In this document: piece after piece, positions 8,800-18,016 of the stretch
How positions within the stretch are numbered: position 1 is the stretch's first letter
Layout of the letters: each line of letters begins with the position of its first letter
Source: SpSt-398 sp041752235
GTDB lineage: Bacteria; Bacteroidota; Bacteroidia; Chitinophagales; Chitinophagaceae
Length of the DNA: 64,000 nucleotides
Direction: 5' to 3'
Assembly: GCA_041752235.1 (NCBI GenBank)
Contig: JBGSHM010000001.1
Location: forward strand, 228,379 to 292,378
Program-made: the position numbers and the translations under genes
The notes under the pieces: model-generated
Database searches by the model: none
What the model saw: the letters and a program-made list of their open reading frames with translations, nothing else
What the model was told of the DNA's origin: nothing

Positions 8800-11700
8800 A
8801 TGAGAAAACGCTCGTCCAGGGCTCTGGTCTGGGGGTTATTGCTGTTCCCCATGTTCCTCGGGGCACAGACCACCTTCCCGGTCAACGGGGTAGCCGAACC
8901 AACCGACAAGGCTTATGCATTTACCAACGCCACCATTGTAAAAGATGCCACCACCACGCTGGAGAATGCCACGCTGGTGATCAAACAGGGGCGGATCGTT
9001 GCCGTAGGAACCGGTATAGCCGTTCCGGCCGGCTCCGTCGTAGTAGATTGCAAAGGGAAGTTTATCTATCCCTCTTTCATTGATATTTATTCCAACTATG
9101 GCCTTCCGGCTCCCCAACGGGCGCAGGGAGGGTTTAACTTTTTTGGTCCGGCCCAACTCACCTCCAATCAAAAGGGAGCATATGGTTGGAACCAGGCGCT
9201 CCGTACCGATGTAGAAGCCGGTCGTCTCTTTGCGGCTGATGCAGCCAAGGCCAAACAATTACGTGACCTTGGTTTCGGTACCGTGCTTACCCATCAAATG
9301 GATGGTATCGCCCGGGGAACCGGTTCCGTGGTTACCCTGGCCGATGAGAAAGAAAATATGACGCTGGTTAAGCCCCGTGCTTCCGCGCATTATTCGTTTA
9401 GCAAGGGTACCTCCACGCAGACTTACCCCGGTTCCATGATGGGTACTATTGCTTTGTTGCGTCAGACTTTTTATGACGCGCAATGGTACAAATCAAAACC
9501 CGCCGGAGAAGGAGTGAACCTGTCCCTGCAATACTTTAATGAAGGACTTAGTTTGCCTCAGATTTTTGAAGCCAATGATAAATGGAATGCACTTCGCGCG
9601 GATAATATCGGCAACGAATGGGGGGTGAAATTCATCATCAAAGCCGGGGGTAATGAATATCAGCGGATCGCTGACATGAAAGCCACCAATGCTTCATTTA
9701 TTTTATCCCTGAACTATCCCGCCGCTATGGATGTGGACGATCCCAATGATGTTCGCTTTGTCGGTCTGGATGACCTCAAACATTGGGAACTGGCACCTGG
9801 TAATGCGGCTGCTTTTGAAAAGGCAGGTATTAATTTCTGTCTGACAACAGCCGACCTGACCAACACCTCGGAGTTCGCAGCCAATTTGCGCAAGGCCATG
9901 GAGTATGGTTTAACACATAAAGCGGCCTTTGATGCATTGACCAAAAACCCTGCTACCCTGTTAGGGGTCTACGATCAGGTAGGAAGTCTGGATGCCGGCA
10001 AATGGGCCAATTTTGTCATTACCAATGGCCCCGTTTTTAGTGAGAAAACAGTGGTACATCAAAACTGGGTGCAAGGTCATCGCTATGATGTGAAGAATGA
10101 TAGCTGGTATGATGTGAAAGGAACCTACCAATTCATCACACAGGGCAGTATCCAGAAAAATTTTCAACTGGAATTGAAAGATGGGGGCGCTGCTTCCTTT
10201 ATTGCACAGGATACATTGACAGGAAAATATACCTATAATGGTAAACTGGTCAAACTCAGCTATACGGAAGGTCGTGGCCCAGGTGCCAAAGAGACCATCA
10301 TGAGCGGGGTGGCCAATGATCATCAGAACTGGACCGGTTCGGGGACGGATGCAAATGGTAAACCCTTTACCTGGACCGCCAGTATGACGGCTCCCATGGT
10401 CGCCAAATCCGACAGTGCACGTGGGCCACGTCCAGTGGAAGTTGGTAAAGTAACCTATCCCTTCCTCGCTTATGGACAAGAACAACTTCCAGGCCAGGAG
10501 ACCATTCTCATTAAAAATGCAACCGTTTGGACCAATGAAAAGGAAGGGGTGCTAAGTAATACCGATGTGCTGCTGAAAGGTGGAAAGATCGCGGCCATCG
10601 GAAAAAACCTGAGTGACCCTGCGGCAAAAGTGATCGATGGAACGGGCAAACACCTGTCTGCCGGGATCATCGACGAGCACTCGCATATTGCGGCCGCTTC
10701 AATCAACGAAGGTGGGCAGTCTGTTACTTCTGAGGTTCGTATTGGTGATAACCTGAACCCGGATGATATCAATATCTATCGCCAATTAAGTGGAGGGGTT
10801 ACTTCCTCGCATATCCTGCATGGTTCCGCCAATACCATTGGCGGCCAGACCCAATTGATCAAATTGCGGTGGGGTGCCAATGCGGAAGGCCTGAAATTCA
10901 AAGGCGCCGATGGATTTATCAAGTTTGCACTTGGAGAAAATGTAAAACGTTCTTCCGCTACACAGGGCAACACCCGTTTCCCCGATACCCGGATGGGAGT
11001 GGAGCAGGTGCTGACCGATGCCTTCCAACGCGCGACAGATTACCAGAATCAATGGAAGGAGGCCGAAGCCAATAATAAAAAGAAAGGCGCCACACTGATG
11101 GTTGTGCGCCGTGATCTTGAACTGGATGCCCTGGTTGAGATCATGAATAAAAAGCGGTTTATCACCTGTCACTCCTATGTACAGAGTGAGATCACGGCCA
11201 CGATGCGTGTAGCCGAGCGATATGGTTTCCCGGTAAATACATTTACCCATATCCTGGAAGGGTATAAAGTGGCGGACAAGATGAAGGCGCACGGGGCCAA
11301 TGCCTCGACCTTTAGTGACTGGTGGGAATACAAAATGGAAGTGATCGACGCCATTCCTTACAATGCCACGATCATGCAAAAAGTAGGTTTGAATGTGGCG
11401 ATCAACTCCGACGATGCTGAAATGGCCCGTCGCCTCAATCAGGAAGCGGCCAAGAGCGTGAAGTATGGTGGAATGGGGGAAGAAGATGCCCTGAAAATGG
11501 TCACCCTCAATCCAGCCAAGATGCTTCATGTGGATGACAAAGTAGGCAGTATCAAGATTGGTAAAGATGCCGATGTGGTGTTGTGGAGTGATAACCCGCT
11601 CAGCATTTATGCCGTAGCGCAATACACCATTGTTGATGGCACGATCTATTTTAGTCGTGATATGGACAAAGAACTTCGCCAGAAAAACCAGGAAGAAAAG

Positions 11701-11853
11701 AACCGCATCATCGCCAAGATGGCGGCCGCCAAACGTGCACCGGGTGCTAATCCGGGTAATTTCCAGCGCGCCCGTCCCCGTTTTGAAGTGATGCATACCT
11801 GTAGCGAGCATGCGCACGAGCATGGATTGTTGGTGGTGGAAGGGGAGGAATAA
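8800..11853 (+). CDS. Secreted double-module amidohydrolase family protein
   Basis: The 1017-residue product has a signal peptide (ALVWGLLLFPMFLGAQ) and two amidohydrolase-like modules. The first (about 35-450) has the usual entry, TNATIVKDATTT then GKFIYPSFIDIYSNYG, where the metal-binding HxH is replaced. The second (about 505-990) has IKNATVWTNEKEG and ends its first part with GIIDEHSHIA, with His 627 and His 629 intact; later NSDDAEMARRLNQEA supplies the conserved Asp region. Its C-terminus is His-rich (MHTCSEHAHEHG). It is probably a periplasmic hydrolase such as an imidazolonepropionase-like or dipeptidase-like enzyme. The first module is likely non-catalytic. A related gene follows 63 bp downstream. 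Confidence 0.85.
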   Translation: MRKRSSRALVWGLLLFPMFLGAQTTFPVNGVAEPTDKAYAFTNATIVKDATTTLENATLVIKQGRIVAVGTGIAVPAGSVVVDCKGKFIYPSFIDIYSNYGLPAPQRAQGGFNFFGPAQLTSNQKGAYGWNQALRTDVEAGRLFAADAAKAKQLRDLGFGTVLTHQMDGIARGTGSVVTLADEKENMTLVKPRASAHYSFSKGTSTQTYPGSMMGTIALLRQTFYDAQWYKSKPAGEGVNLSLQYFNEGLSLPQIFEANDKWNALRADNIGNEWGVKFIIKAGGNEYQRIADMKATNASFILSLNYPAAMDVDDPNDVRFVGLDDLKHWELAPGNAAAFEKAGINFCLTTADLTNTSEFAANLRKAMEYGLTHKAAFDALTKNPATLLGVYDQVGSLDAGKWANFVITNGPVFSEKTVVHQNWVQGHRYDVKNDSWYDVKGTYQFITQGSIQKNFQLELKDGGAASFIAQDTLTGKYTYNGKLVKLSYTEGRGPGAKETIMSGVANDHQNWTGSGTDANGKPFTWTASMTAPMVAKSDSARGPRPVEVGKVTYPFLAYGQEQLPGQETILIKNATVWTNEKEGVLSNTDVLLKGGKIAAIGKNLSDPAAKVIDGTGKHLSAGIIDEHSHIAAASINEGGQSVTSEVRIGDNLNPDDINIYRQLSGGVTSSHILHGSANTIGGQTQLIKLRWGANAEGLKFKGADGFIKFALGENVKRSSATQGNTRFPDTRMGVEQVLTDAFQRATDYQNQWKEAEANNKKKGATLMVVRRDLELDALVEIMNKKRFITCHSYVQSEITATMRVAERYGFPVNTFTHILEGYKVADKMKAHGANASTFSDWWEYKMEVIDAIPYNATIMQKVGLNVAINSDDAEMARRLNQEAAKSVKYGGMGEEDALKMVTLNPAKMLHVDDKVGSIKIGKDADVVLWSDNPLSIYAVAQYTIVDGTIYFSRDMDKELRQKNQEEKNRIIAKMAAAKRAPGANPGNFQRARPRFEVMHTCSEHAHEHGLLVVEGEE

Positions 11854-11861
11854 TGAGAAGC

Positions 11862-11890
11862 TATTGGCCTTTAGCTTTTAGCTATTAGTC
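11862..11890. repeat. TAGC-type intergenic repeat, second copy
   Basis: AGCTATTGGCC is followed by TTTAGCTTTTAGCTATTAG, the same unit set as at 7499-7536. It lies in the 63 bp gap between two amidohydrolase genes and could form a small hairpin. Confidence 0.5.
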
Positions 11891-11916
11891 TCTCGTAATT
11901 ATATAAAATTGAAACA

Positions 11917-13230
11917 ATGAAAAAGTTAATCATAATAATTCTATCTCTTGGTTTTGTTACTGGCATACAAGCCCAGGAGAATGTATATCCAGCGCCGGCG
12001 CAGAAGGGCCTGCTCTTTATTACCCATGCCACTATCCACGTAGGTAATGGCACGGTGATCAATGATGGTACGATCAAAATTATGGATGGGAAGATCCAGG
12101 AAGTAGGGACGAATATTGCTGTCCCGTCTGGTGATGTGAAAGTGTATGATGTAAAAGGGAAGCATGTCTATCCCGGGCTGATCCAGGCCAGTTCTTCGCT
12201 GGGTTTACTCGAGGTGAGCAGCGTTCGTGCCACCAGTGATGTGAATGAAATTGGGGAAATGAACCCGAATATCCGCTCCATCGTAGCGTATAATACCGAT
12301 TCGAAGGTGACCAACACCCTTCGGAATAATGGAATATTGTTATCAAACGTTGTCCCTGGAGGCAGTTTGATCACCGGTTCTTCCTCCGTTGTGCAGTTGG
12401 ATGCCTGGAACTGGGAGGATGCGGCTTATGTAATGGACAATGGGATTCATTTTCAAATGCCCTCCTTGTTGGCCCGTCGTGGTGGCCGGGGAGGTGGCTT
12501 TGGCGGTTTTGGACAACAACCCGCAGGTGACCCGGTGCAAAGGGCATTGGATCAGATCGAATCGGTAAAGGCATTCTTTCGGGAGGCCAAGGCTTATCTG
12601 GCAGAACCCAAACATGCTGATGTTAATTTGAAGTATGAAGCCGTAAAAGGATTATTTGAAAAGAAGCAAAAGCTTTATGTGCATTGTGATATCGTGAAGC
12701 AAATGCTGATCGCCCTGGATTTTGCCAAAGAGTTTGGCTTCCAGATCGTGATCGTTGGTGGGAGTGATAGCTGGCAGATCGCTGATCTGTTAAAGGCCAA
12801 CAATGTCCCTGTTATCCTGAATCAGATGCACAGCCTGCCAACCCTGATCGATGATGATGTGGACCAACCTTATAAAACACCCGCGCTGTTGCAAAAGGCT
12901 GGCGTACTCTTTGCCATCAATGATGAGGATGGGCAGTTCCGTGGCCGTAACCTGGCCTTTAATGCTGGTACTGCCGCAGCTTATGAACTGAGCAAAGAAG
13001 AGGCCTTGTCCGCTATTACGTTGAATGTGGCAAAAATTCTCGGTATTGAAGACCGCACCGGGTCAATTGAAAAAGGGAAGGATGCAAACATTGTCGTATG
13101 CGAAGGCGATATTCTTGATATGCGTAGCCAACTCATCACCGATGCGTTTATCCAGGGCCGTAAGGTCAGTCTGGATGACAAGCAGAAACAGTTGTTTGAA
13201 AGATATAAGTATAAGTATGGGGTGAAGTGA
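11917..13230 (+). CDS. Secreted amidohydrolase-like protein lacking the HxH metal motif
   Basis: The 437-residue product has a signal peptide (KLIIIILSLGFVTGIQAQ) and one amidohydrolase-like module. It keeps the entry strand ITHATIHVGNGTVINDG and the closing segment LGIEDRTGSIEKGKDANIVV, but where the family has G-x-x-D-x-H-x-H it reads YPGLIQASSSLGL, so the first metal ligands are gone. A Gly-rich insertion RRGGRGGGFGGFG lies near residue 190. It resembles the first module of the preceding gene and probably arose from a shared ancestor. The two may act together, with this one as a non-catalytic partner. That is inference; the family call is sound. Confidence 0.82.
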   Translation: MKKLIIIILSLGFVTGIQAQENVYPAPAQKGLLFITHATIHVGNGTVINDGTIKIMDGKIQEVGTNIAVPSGDVKVYDVKGKHVYPGLIQASSSLGLLEVSSVRATSDVNEIGEMNPNIRSIVAYNTDSKVTNTLRNNGILLSNVVPGGSLITGSSSVVQLDAWNWEDAAYVMDNGIHFQMPSLLARRGGRGGGFGGFGQQPAGDPVQRALDQIESVKAFFREAKAYLAEPKHADVNLKYEAVKGLFEKKQKLYVHCDIVKQMLIALDFAKEFGFQIVIVGGSDSWQIADLLKANNVPVILNQMHSLPTLIDDDVDQPYKTPALLQKAGVLFAINDEDGQFRGRNLAFNAGTAAAYELSKEEALSAITLNVAKILGIEDRTGSIEKGKDANIVVCEGDILDMRSQLITDAFIQGRKVSLDDKQKQLFERYKYKYGVK

Positions 13231-13238
13231 GGGGAGAG

Positions 13239-13297
13239 AAATAGTGAATGGTGAATTGTGAATGGTGAATCTGCTCACTATTCACAATTCACTATTT
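13239..13297. repeat. Inverted repeat AATAGTGAATGG / CACTATT
   Basis: The left arm AATAGTGAATGGTGAATTGTG with GAATGGTGAAT is matched by the right arm ACTATTCACAATTCACTATT around a CTGCTC loop. It lies between two convergent genes and may end transcription from both. TTCACTATTCACCACTCACC at about 63008 is similar in wording. Confidence 0.7.
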
Positions 13298-13304
13298 AGG
13301 TTTA

Positions 13305-13676
13305 TCAAACATGCTGATCGATCAGGATCACATTTCCATCCGGGTCTTTCAAAAAAATATGCGCGGGGCCGGTGGTGGTTGCATCGGCTTCGGCATCGAG
13401 GGCAATACCGGAGGCTTTCAAATGGGATTGGATGACACGCACGTCCTCAAACTCATCAAGTTTTTGGGCGTTCTGGTCCCAACCGGGATTAAAGGTCATA
13501 AGGTTTCCTTCAAACATTCCCTGGAATAATCCGACAACTGCATTGCCATTTTTTAGCACGATCCAGTTTTGTTCGATATTCCCACCCTTAAAGGTAAACC
13601 CGAGATTTTCATAAAAGGCCTTGGAAGCATGAATGTCTTTCACGCTGAGGCTGATGGAGAAGGCGCCGAGGTGCAT
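13305..13676 (-). CDS. VOC (glyoxalase/bleomycin resistance fold) family protein
   Basis: Starting at the ATG at 13674-13676 the product has 123 residues: MHLGAFSISLSVKDIHASKAF and then YENLGFTFKGGN, ending KDPDGNVILIDQHV. The beta-alpha-beta-beta-beta pattern with SVKD at the first strand and DPDGN near the end is typical of VOC domain proteins. Ligands for a metal (His near start, Glu near end) are not clear, so it may not be a lyase. A longer reading from 13718 adds 14 residues without family similarity. Function beyond the fold is unknown. Confidence 0.85.
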   Translation of the reverse strand: MHLGAFSISLSVKDIHASKAFYENLGFTFKGGNIEQNWIVLKNGNAVVGLFQGMFEGNLMTFNPGWDQNAQKLDEFEDVRVIQSHLKASGIALDAEADATTTGPAHIFLKDPDGNVILIDQHV

Positions 13677-13733
13677 AGTATTTTGTTTTAGGGAAGTTAC
13701 GGAAATAGCCGCGAACAATCCTTCAATGGCGAA

Positions 13734-14039
13734 TTAAACCAAAATGGACAATTTGATCCTCCCCTCGAGTCCAATTTCTACAATTTTCTGTAATGTTGAC
13801 ATCCTTACCTCTTTGATATTATTCTCAATTTTGGAGATATAGGATTTTGTTGTTCCTACTTTTTCAGCCAATTCTTCCTGAGTAAGGCCCTTTTTCTTTC
13901 TGGCCATTTGTAGCAGAGCACCCATACGAAAAGTCTCATATTCAGTCTCATATGCGTCTCTTTTTGGAGTACCCTTTTTCCCAATATGCTTGTTTTTCAA
14001 ATCCTCAAGAGTGAAAGTTTGCATCCTTTTCGATTTCAT
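13734..14039 (-). CDS. XRE family HTH antitoxin (HigA-like)
   Basis: This 101-residue protein carries a helix-turn-helix over about residues 42-90: LLQMARKKKGLTQEELAEKVG followed by TTKSYISKIENNIKEVRMSTL. It should bind DNA and would normally neutralise the toxin encoded just upstream, which it overlaps by 35 bp. The N-terminal segment TFTLEDLKNKHIGKKGTPKRD is shared by antitoxins paired with gp49/HigB-type toxins. The toxin partner carries a stop codon, so this may be an orphan regulator. No membrane or signal features are present. Confidence 0.85.
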   Translation of the reverse strand: MKSKRMQTFTLEDLKNKHIGKKGTPKRDAYETEYETFRMGALLQMARKKKGLTQEELAEKVGTTKSYISKIENNIKEVRMSTLQKIVEIGLEGRIKLSILV

Positions 14040-14373
14040 ATTGTTTTTTTAATCTGATTGCTTTCTTTATTTCCTTCCACGGTGTTTTTTGAGTTTTTTT
14101 CTGAAATCCATGAAGGACAATGATTGACTTATCTTTTTCGAAAAAGCAAAAGAATCTAAATATATTACCCTCTGCCTGAACCCTTATCTCATAAATTTTA
14201 TGAGCTTGATCTATAATTTTAAAATAGGTTTCAGGTATTCTTGATAGCTCACCTATTAAATCAAAAGTCCAGAATATTTTCTTTCTGACACTCTAAGTTT
14301 GCTTTAAATAGAAATCTTCGAAATGATTTCCATAAAAAAGGATGGTATGGGCTCTTTCTTTTTCACCCCCAAA
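14005..14373 (-). pseudogene. Decayed HigB/gp49-like toxin (RelE/ParE superfamily)
   Basis: Translating the minus strand in one frame gives HTILFYGNHFEDFYLKQT, a TAG stop at 14293-14295, then SVRKKIFWTFDLIGELSRIP, ETYFKIIDQAHKIYEIRV, GNIFRFFCFF and HGFQKKTQKTPWKEIKKA, ending at TGA at 14005. This matches gp49/HigB toxins along nearly its full length, including the YEIRV...IFRFFCFF core. There is also no good ATG after the preceding TAA at 14374-14376. The gene therefore has an internal stop and no clear start, while the downstream antitoxin is intact. It would be inactive unless the TAG is a sequencing error. Confidence 0.8.
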
Positions 14374-14380
14374 TTAAAGA

Positions 14381-14410
14381 AAAAAAGTTTCTCTTTAGAG
14401 AAACTTTTTC
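14381..14410 (-). terminator. Rho-independent terminator after secA
   Basis: A perfect 12 bp stem, AAAAAGTTTCTC and GAGAAACTTTTT around a TTTA loop, lies 54 bp after the secA stop. On the minus strand it is followed by further T residues. It insulates secA from the toxin remnant. Confidence 0.85.
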
Positions 14411-14463
14411 CACGACTTGAGGCTGTGTTTATACGAAGTTCATTGGGGGTAGGAAATTAAAGC

Positions 14464-17400
14464 CTAAGCCTCTTTCCCATGGCAATGCTTGTATTTCTTT
14501 CCGCTGCCACAGGGGCAGGGGTCATTTCGCCCGATCTTGGGACCAACCTTGACGGGTTCGTGTTTTACAGCGGCCCCTCCTGTTGATGGATCATAATAAT
14601 CTTTTTCATTGGCGCCATAATCTTCACCCGCTGCTTCCACTTCGGCTTTGTTGGCCCGCATCCGGCTCATATCTGTTTTTTCCTGACGGCCTTCTTTTAA
14701 CTGGGCTGTTTCTTCCTGTACAGGCAGACCGGCATGACAGAGGAAGGAAACGATATTGCGGTTCACTTCCGCATCCATGATCTTGAACAGGTTGAACGCT
14801 TCCACCTTGTAGATCACCAGGGGATCTTTTTGCTCCAGGTAGGCCGTTTGCACACTTTGTTTCAGGTCATCCATGGCGCGGAGATGTTCCTTCCATGAAT
14901 CATCGATCGTGGCCAGCGTGATGGTTCTTTCCAGCGCGTTGCAGAGTTCTTCTCCCTGACTGTCGAGCATTTTCTGCAGGTTGGTAAGGGCGTTGATGCC
15001 TTTGGTGCCATCGGTAAAAGGAACGACCACATTTTCGATATGGCGACCCTGGGTTACCCGGATATTTTTAAAGACCGGCATGGCCTGGGTCTTGAGTTCA
15101 TCTTTTTTACGTTGGTAATGGGAAGTGGCTTCCAGGTACAATTTGTCGGTAACTTCACCGGCATTTCCACGCAGGAATTCTTCTTTTTCAATGGCGGTAT
15201 CTATACCGAAATTGACGATACAATCGAGCTTGAACCCATCATAGTCTTCCTGCTCCTTGTAGGCATTGACCAAGCCTTCGGCTACGATCGAGAAGGCGTT
15301 ATCGATATCAAGGGCGAGACGTTCGCCAAAGAGGGCGTGTTGTCTTTTTCCATAGATCACATTCCGCTGCTTGTTCATGACATCATCATATTCGAGCAAG
15401 CGTTTACGGATACCAAAGTTATTTTCCTCCACTTTTTTCTGTGCCCTTTCAATGCTCTTGGTGATCATGCTGTGCTGGATCACTTCGCCTTCTTTGTACC
15501 CCAGCCGGTCCATAATCGAAGCGATACGTTCACTACCAAACATCCGCATCAGGTCATCATCGAGGGCCACATAGAAGAGGGAAGAACCAGGATCCCCCTG
15601 GCGACCGGCACGACCACGTAACTGGCGGTCAACCCGCCGGCTTTCATGTCGCTCGGTACCAATGATGGCCAGTCCACCTGCTTCTTTTACACCAGGCCCC
15701 AGTTTGATATCGGTACCACGACCCGCCATGTTGGTGGCGATGGTAACAGCCCCGGCCAATCCGGCTTCGGCAACGACCTGTGCTTCGCGACTATGTTGTT
15801 TGGCGTTGAGTACATTGTGCGGGATCTTTTTTACATGGAGCATTTTGCTCAACAGTTCACTGATCTCCACCGAGGTGGTACCTACCAGCACCGGGCGACC
15901 TTCATTGCGAAGACGCTCGATCTCGTCAATGGCCGCTTTGTATTTTTCCCGTTTGGTTTTAAACACCATGTCCTGCTCATCTTTACGAACCATAGGCAGG
16001 TTGGTGGGGATGGTTACCACATCGAGTTTGTAAATGGTCCAGAATTCACCGGCTTCTGTTTCCGCTGTACCGGTCATACCGGCCAGCTTATGGTACATCC
16101 TGAAATAGTTCTGGAGGGTAACCGTGGCATAAGTTTGTGTAGCCGCTTCGATCTTTACATTCTCTTTGGCTTCAATGGCCTGGTGAAGCCCGTCGCTGTA
16201 GCGGCGGCCTTCCATGATACGACCGGTTTGTTCATCCACGATCTTAACCTGTCCTTCGATCACGACGTATTCCACATCTTTTCCAAAGAGGGTATAGGCC
16301 TTCAGCAATTGCTGTACGGTATGGATGCGATCTGCTTTGAGCCGGAATTCATTCAGGGCCGATTCTTTTAACTGGAGTTTTTCATCCGCTGTGGCCTCGG
16401 TCTTTTCAATTTCTGCCAGGCGCATGCCGATATCGGGCATCACAAAGAAATCAGGGTCTTCTCCGGCACGGGTAAGCATCTGGATTCCTTTATCAGTAAG
16501 ATCCACCGAATTATTTTTCTCATCGATATAGAACAACAGTTCCTCATCGATCCGTTTCATTTCCTTCTGCTGATCGGCGAGATAATAGTTCTCGGTCTTT
16601 TGCATTTTCACCTTGATACCTGGTTCACTCAGGAACTTGATCAAGGGGCCGTATTTAGGTAAGCCTCTGTGTGCCCGGTAAAGCTGCATGCCACCGCCTT
16701 TGGGGTCATCATCTCCTTCGGCCATGCGCTTCTTGGCTTCATTCAGGCAATTACGGGCAATCTTTTCCTGGGCTTCCACCAATTGCTGAACACGGGGTTT
16801 AAGAATATGGTATTGCTGGTCATCACCACGGGGTACCGGACCGGAGATGATCAAGGGCGTACGGGCATCATCGATCAAAACGGAGTCGGTTTCATCCACC
16901 ATGGCATAATGGTGTTTGCGTTGCACCATCTCATCGGCATTGTGCACCATGTTGTCGCGGAGATAGTCAAAGCCAAATTCGTTATTGGTACCATACGTGA
17001 TATCGGCCTGATACGCTTTTCGGCGATCTTCTGTATTCGGTTGGTGTTTGTCAATACAATCTACGGTGACCCCCAGCCATTCAAAGATGGGGCCGTTCCA
17101 TTCCTGGTCACGACGGGCCAGGTAATCGTTCACGGTCACAATATGTACTCCCTGACCCGCGAGGGCATTCAGGTAAGCGGGCAGGGTAGATACCAGGGTT
17201 TTACCTTCCCCGGTGGCCATTTCTGCAATCTTTCCCTGATGAAGCACCATACCACCGATCAACTGCACATCATAATGCACCATGTTCCAGGTGATCAGAC
17301 TTCCGGCCGCACTCCAGCTATTACTATGAATGGCTTTATCTCCTTCGATCTTTACATAATCTCTTTTTACACTCAGGTCACGATCCAACTGGGTGGCTGT

Positions 17401-17793
17401 CGAGGTAAGTGTAGTATTTTCTTTGAACCGGCGCGCGGTTTCTTTTACTACGGCAAAAGCTTCCGGAAGAATGGCTTCAAGGATGGCCTCTGTTTCTTCG
17501 TCTCTTTTCTTTTTCAATTTATCCACTTCCTGATAGATCGCATCCTTTCCCATCAGGTCATTGAAAGCCAGGCCTTCTGCTTTCGCATTTTTTTCGGCGA
17601 TCTCCGCATCGATCGGTGCCAGGTGGGCGGCAATTCGTTCACGGAATTCGGTTGTTTTGGCACGCAGTTGATCGTGGCTAAGGCTTTGGTAGGAATTAAA
17701 AAATTCGTTGATCCGGGATACCTGGGGCCACAGGCTCTTAACGTCCTTCTCCGATTTACTACCTCCAAAAAGCTTTGAAATGAAACCGATCAT
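14464..17793 (-). CDS. secA: Preprotein translocase ATPase SecA
   Basis: SecA drives export of unfolded proteins through SecYEG with ATP. The 1109-residue protein is longer than the E. coli form (901), as is usual in Bacteroidota because of insertions. Walker A MATGEGKT is at 192-199, and a DETD motif in MVDETDSVLIDDARTP forms the Walker B/DEAD equivalent. TSVEISELLSKML and GRGTDIKLGPGVKEAGG lie in the second nucleotide-binding domain, followed by RQLRGRAGRQGDPGSS. The C-terminus ends with the zinc-binding CPCGSGKKYKHCHG, used for SecB or ribosome contact. The gene is monocistronic with its own terminator. Confidence 0.98.
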   Translation of the reverse strand: MIGFISKLFGGSKSEKDVKSLWPQVSRINEFFNSYQSLSHDQLRAKTTEFRERIAAHLAPIDAEIAEKNAKAEGLAFNDLMGKDAIYQEVDKLKKKRDEETEAILEAILPEAFAVVKETARRFKENTTLTSTATQLDRDLSVKRDYVKIEGDKAIHSNSWSAAGSLITWNMVHYDVQLIGGMVLHQGKIAEMATGEGKTLVSTLPAYLNALAGQGVHIVTVNDYLARRDQEWNGPIFEWLGVTVDCIDKHQPNTEDRRKAYQADITYGTNNEFGFDYLRDNMVHNADEMVQRKHHYAMVDETDSVLIDDARTPLIISGPVPRGDDQQYHILKPRVQQLVEAQEKIARNCLNEAKKRMAEGDDDPKGGGMQLYRAHRGLPKYGPLIKFLSEPGIKVKMQKTENYYLADQQKEMKRIDEELLFYIDEKNNSVDLTDKGIQMLTRAGEDPDFFVMPDIGMRLAEIEKTEATADEKLQLKESALNEFRLKADRIHTVQQLLKAYTLFGKDVEYVVIEGQVKIVDEQTGRIMEGRRYSDGLHQAIEAKENVKIEAATQTYATVTLQNYFRMYHKLAGMTGTAETEAGEFWTIYKLDVVTIPTNLPMVRKDEQDMVFKTKREKYKAAIDEIERLRNEGRPVLVGTTSVEISELLSKMLHVKKIPHNVLNAKQHSREAQVVAEAGLAGAVTIATNMAGRGTDIKLGPGVKEAGGLAIIGTERHESRRVDRQLRGRAGRQGDPGSSLFYVALDDDLMRMFGSERIASIMDRLGYKEGEVIQHSMITKSIERAQKKVEENNFGIRKRLLEYDDVMNKQRNVIYGKRQHALFGERLALDIDNAFSIVAEGLVNAYKEQEDYDGFKLDCIVNFGIDTAIEKEEFLRGNAGEVTDKLYLEATSHYQRKKDELKTQAMPVFKNIRVTQGRHIENVVVPFTDGTKGINALTNLQKMLDSQGEELCNALERTITLATIDDSWKEHLRAMDDLKQSVQTAYLEQKDPLVIYKVEAFNLFKIMDAEVNRNIVSFLCHAGLPVQEETAQLKEGRQEKTDMSRMRANKAEVEAAGEDYGANEKDYYDPSTGGAAVKHEPVKVGPKIGRNDPCPCGSGKKYKHCHGKEA

Positions 17794-18016
17794 AATTACG
17801 GGTTATTGGGTATTTGCTAAAAATTTGATTTTTAAGAATTTTACCCGGTCAAAAAGGGTGCTATATTTTGAATCAGGCCATTTTGACAGAGGAAAGCAAA
17901 GATAGGAAATTGGTCAGGGTTTCGGGGATGCGGGAAACACCCCACAACCCATTAATTTTCATGTTTTTTTAACGAACTTTACCCTCATTCCGGGTATTCA
18001 TAGGAAATCATAACTT

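Noticed and set aside
10786..11823. 345-codon frame opposite the amidohydrolase gene
   Set aside because: It is a shadow of the second amidohydrolase module, whose motifs are clear on the plus strand.
16669..17778. 369-codon frame opposite secA
   Set aside because: It is a shadow of the strongly conserved secA gene on the other strand.
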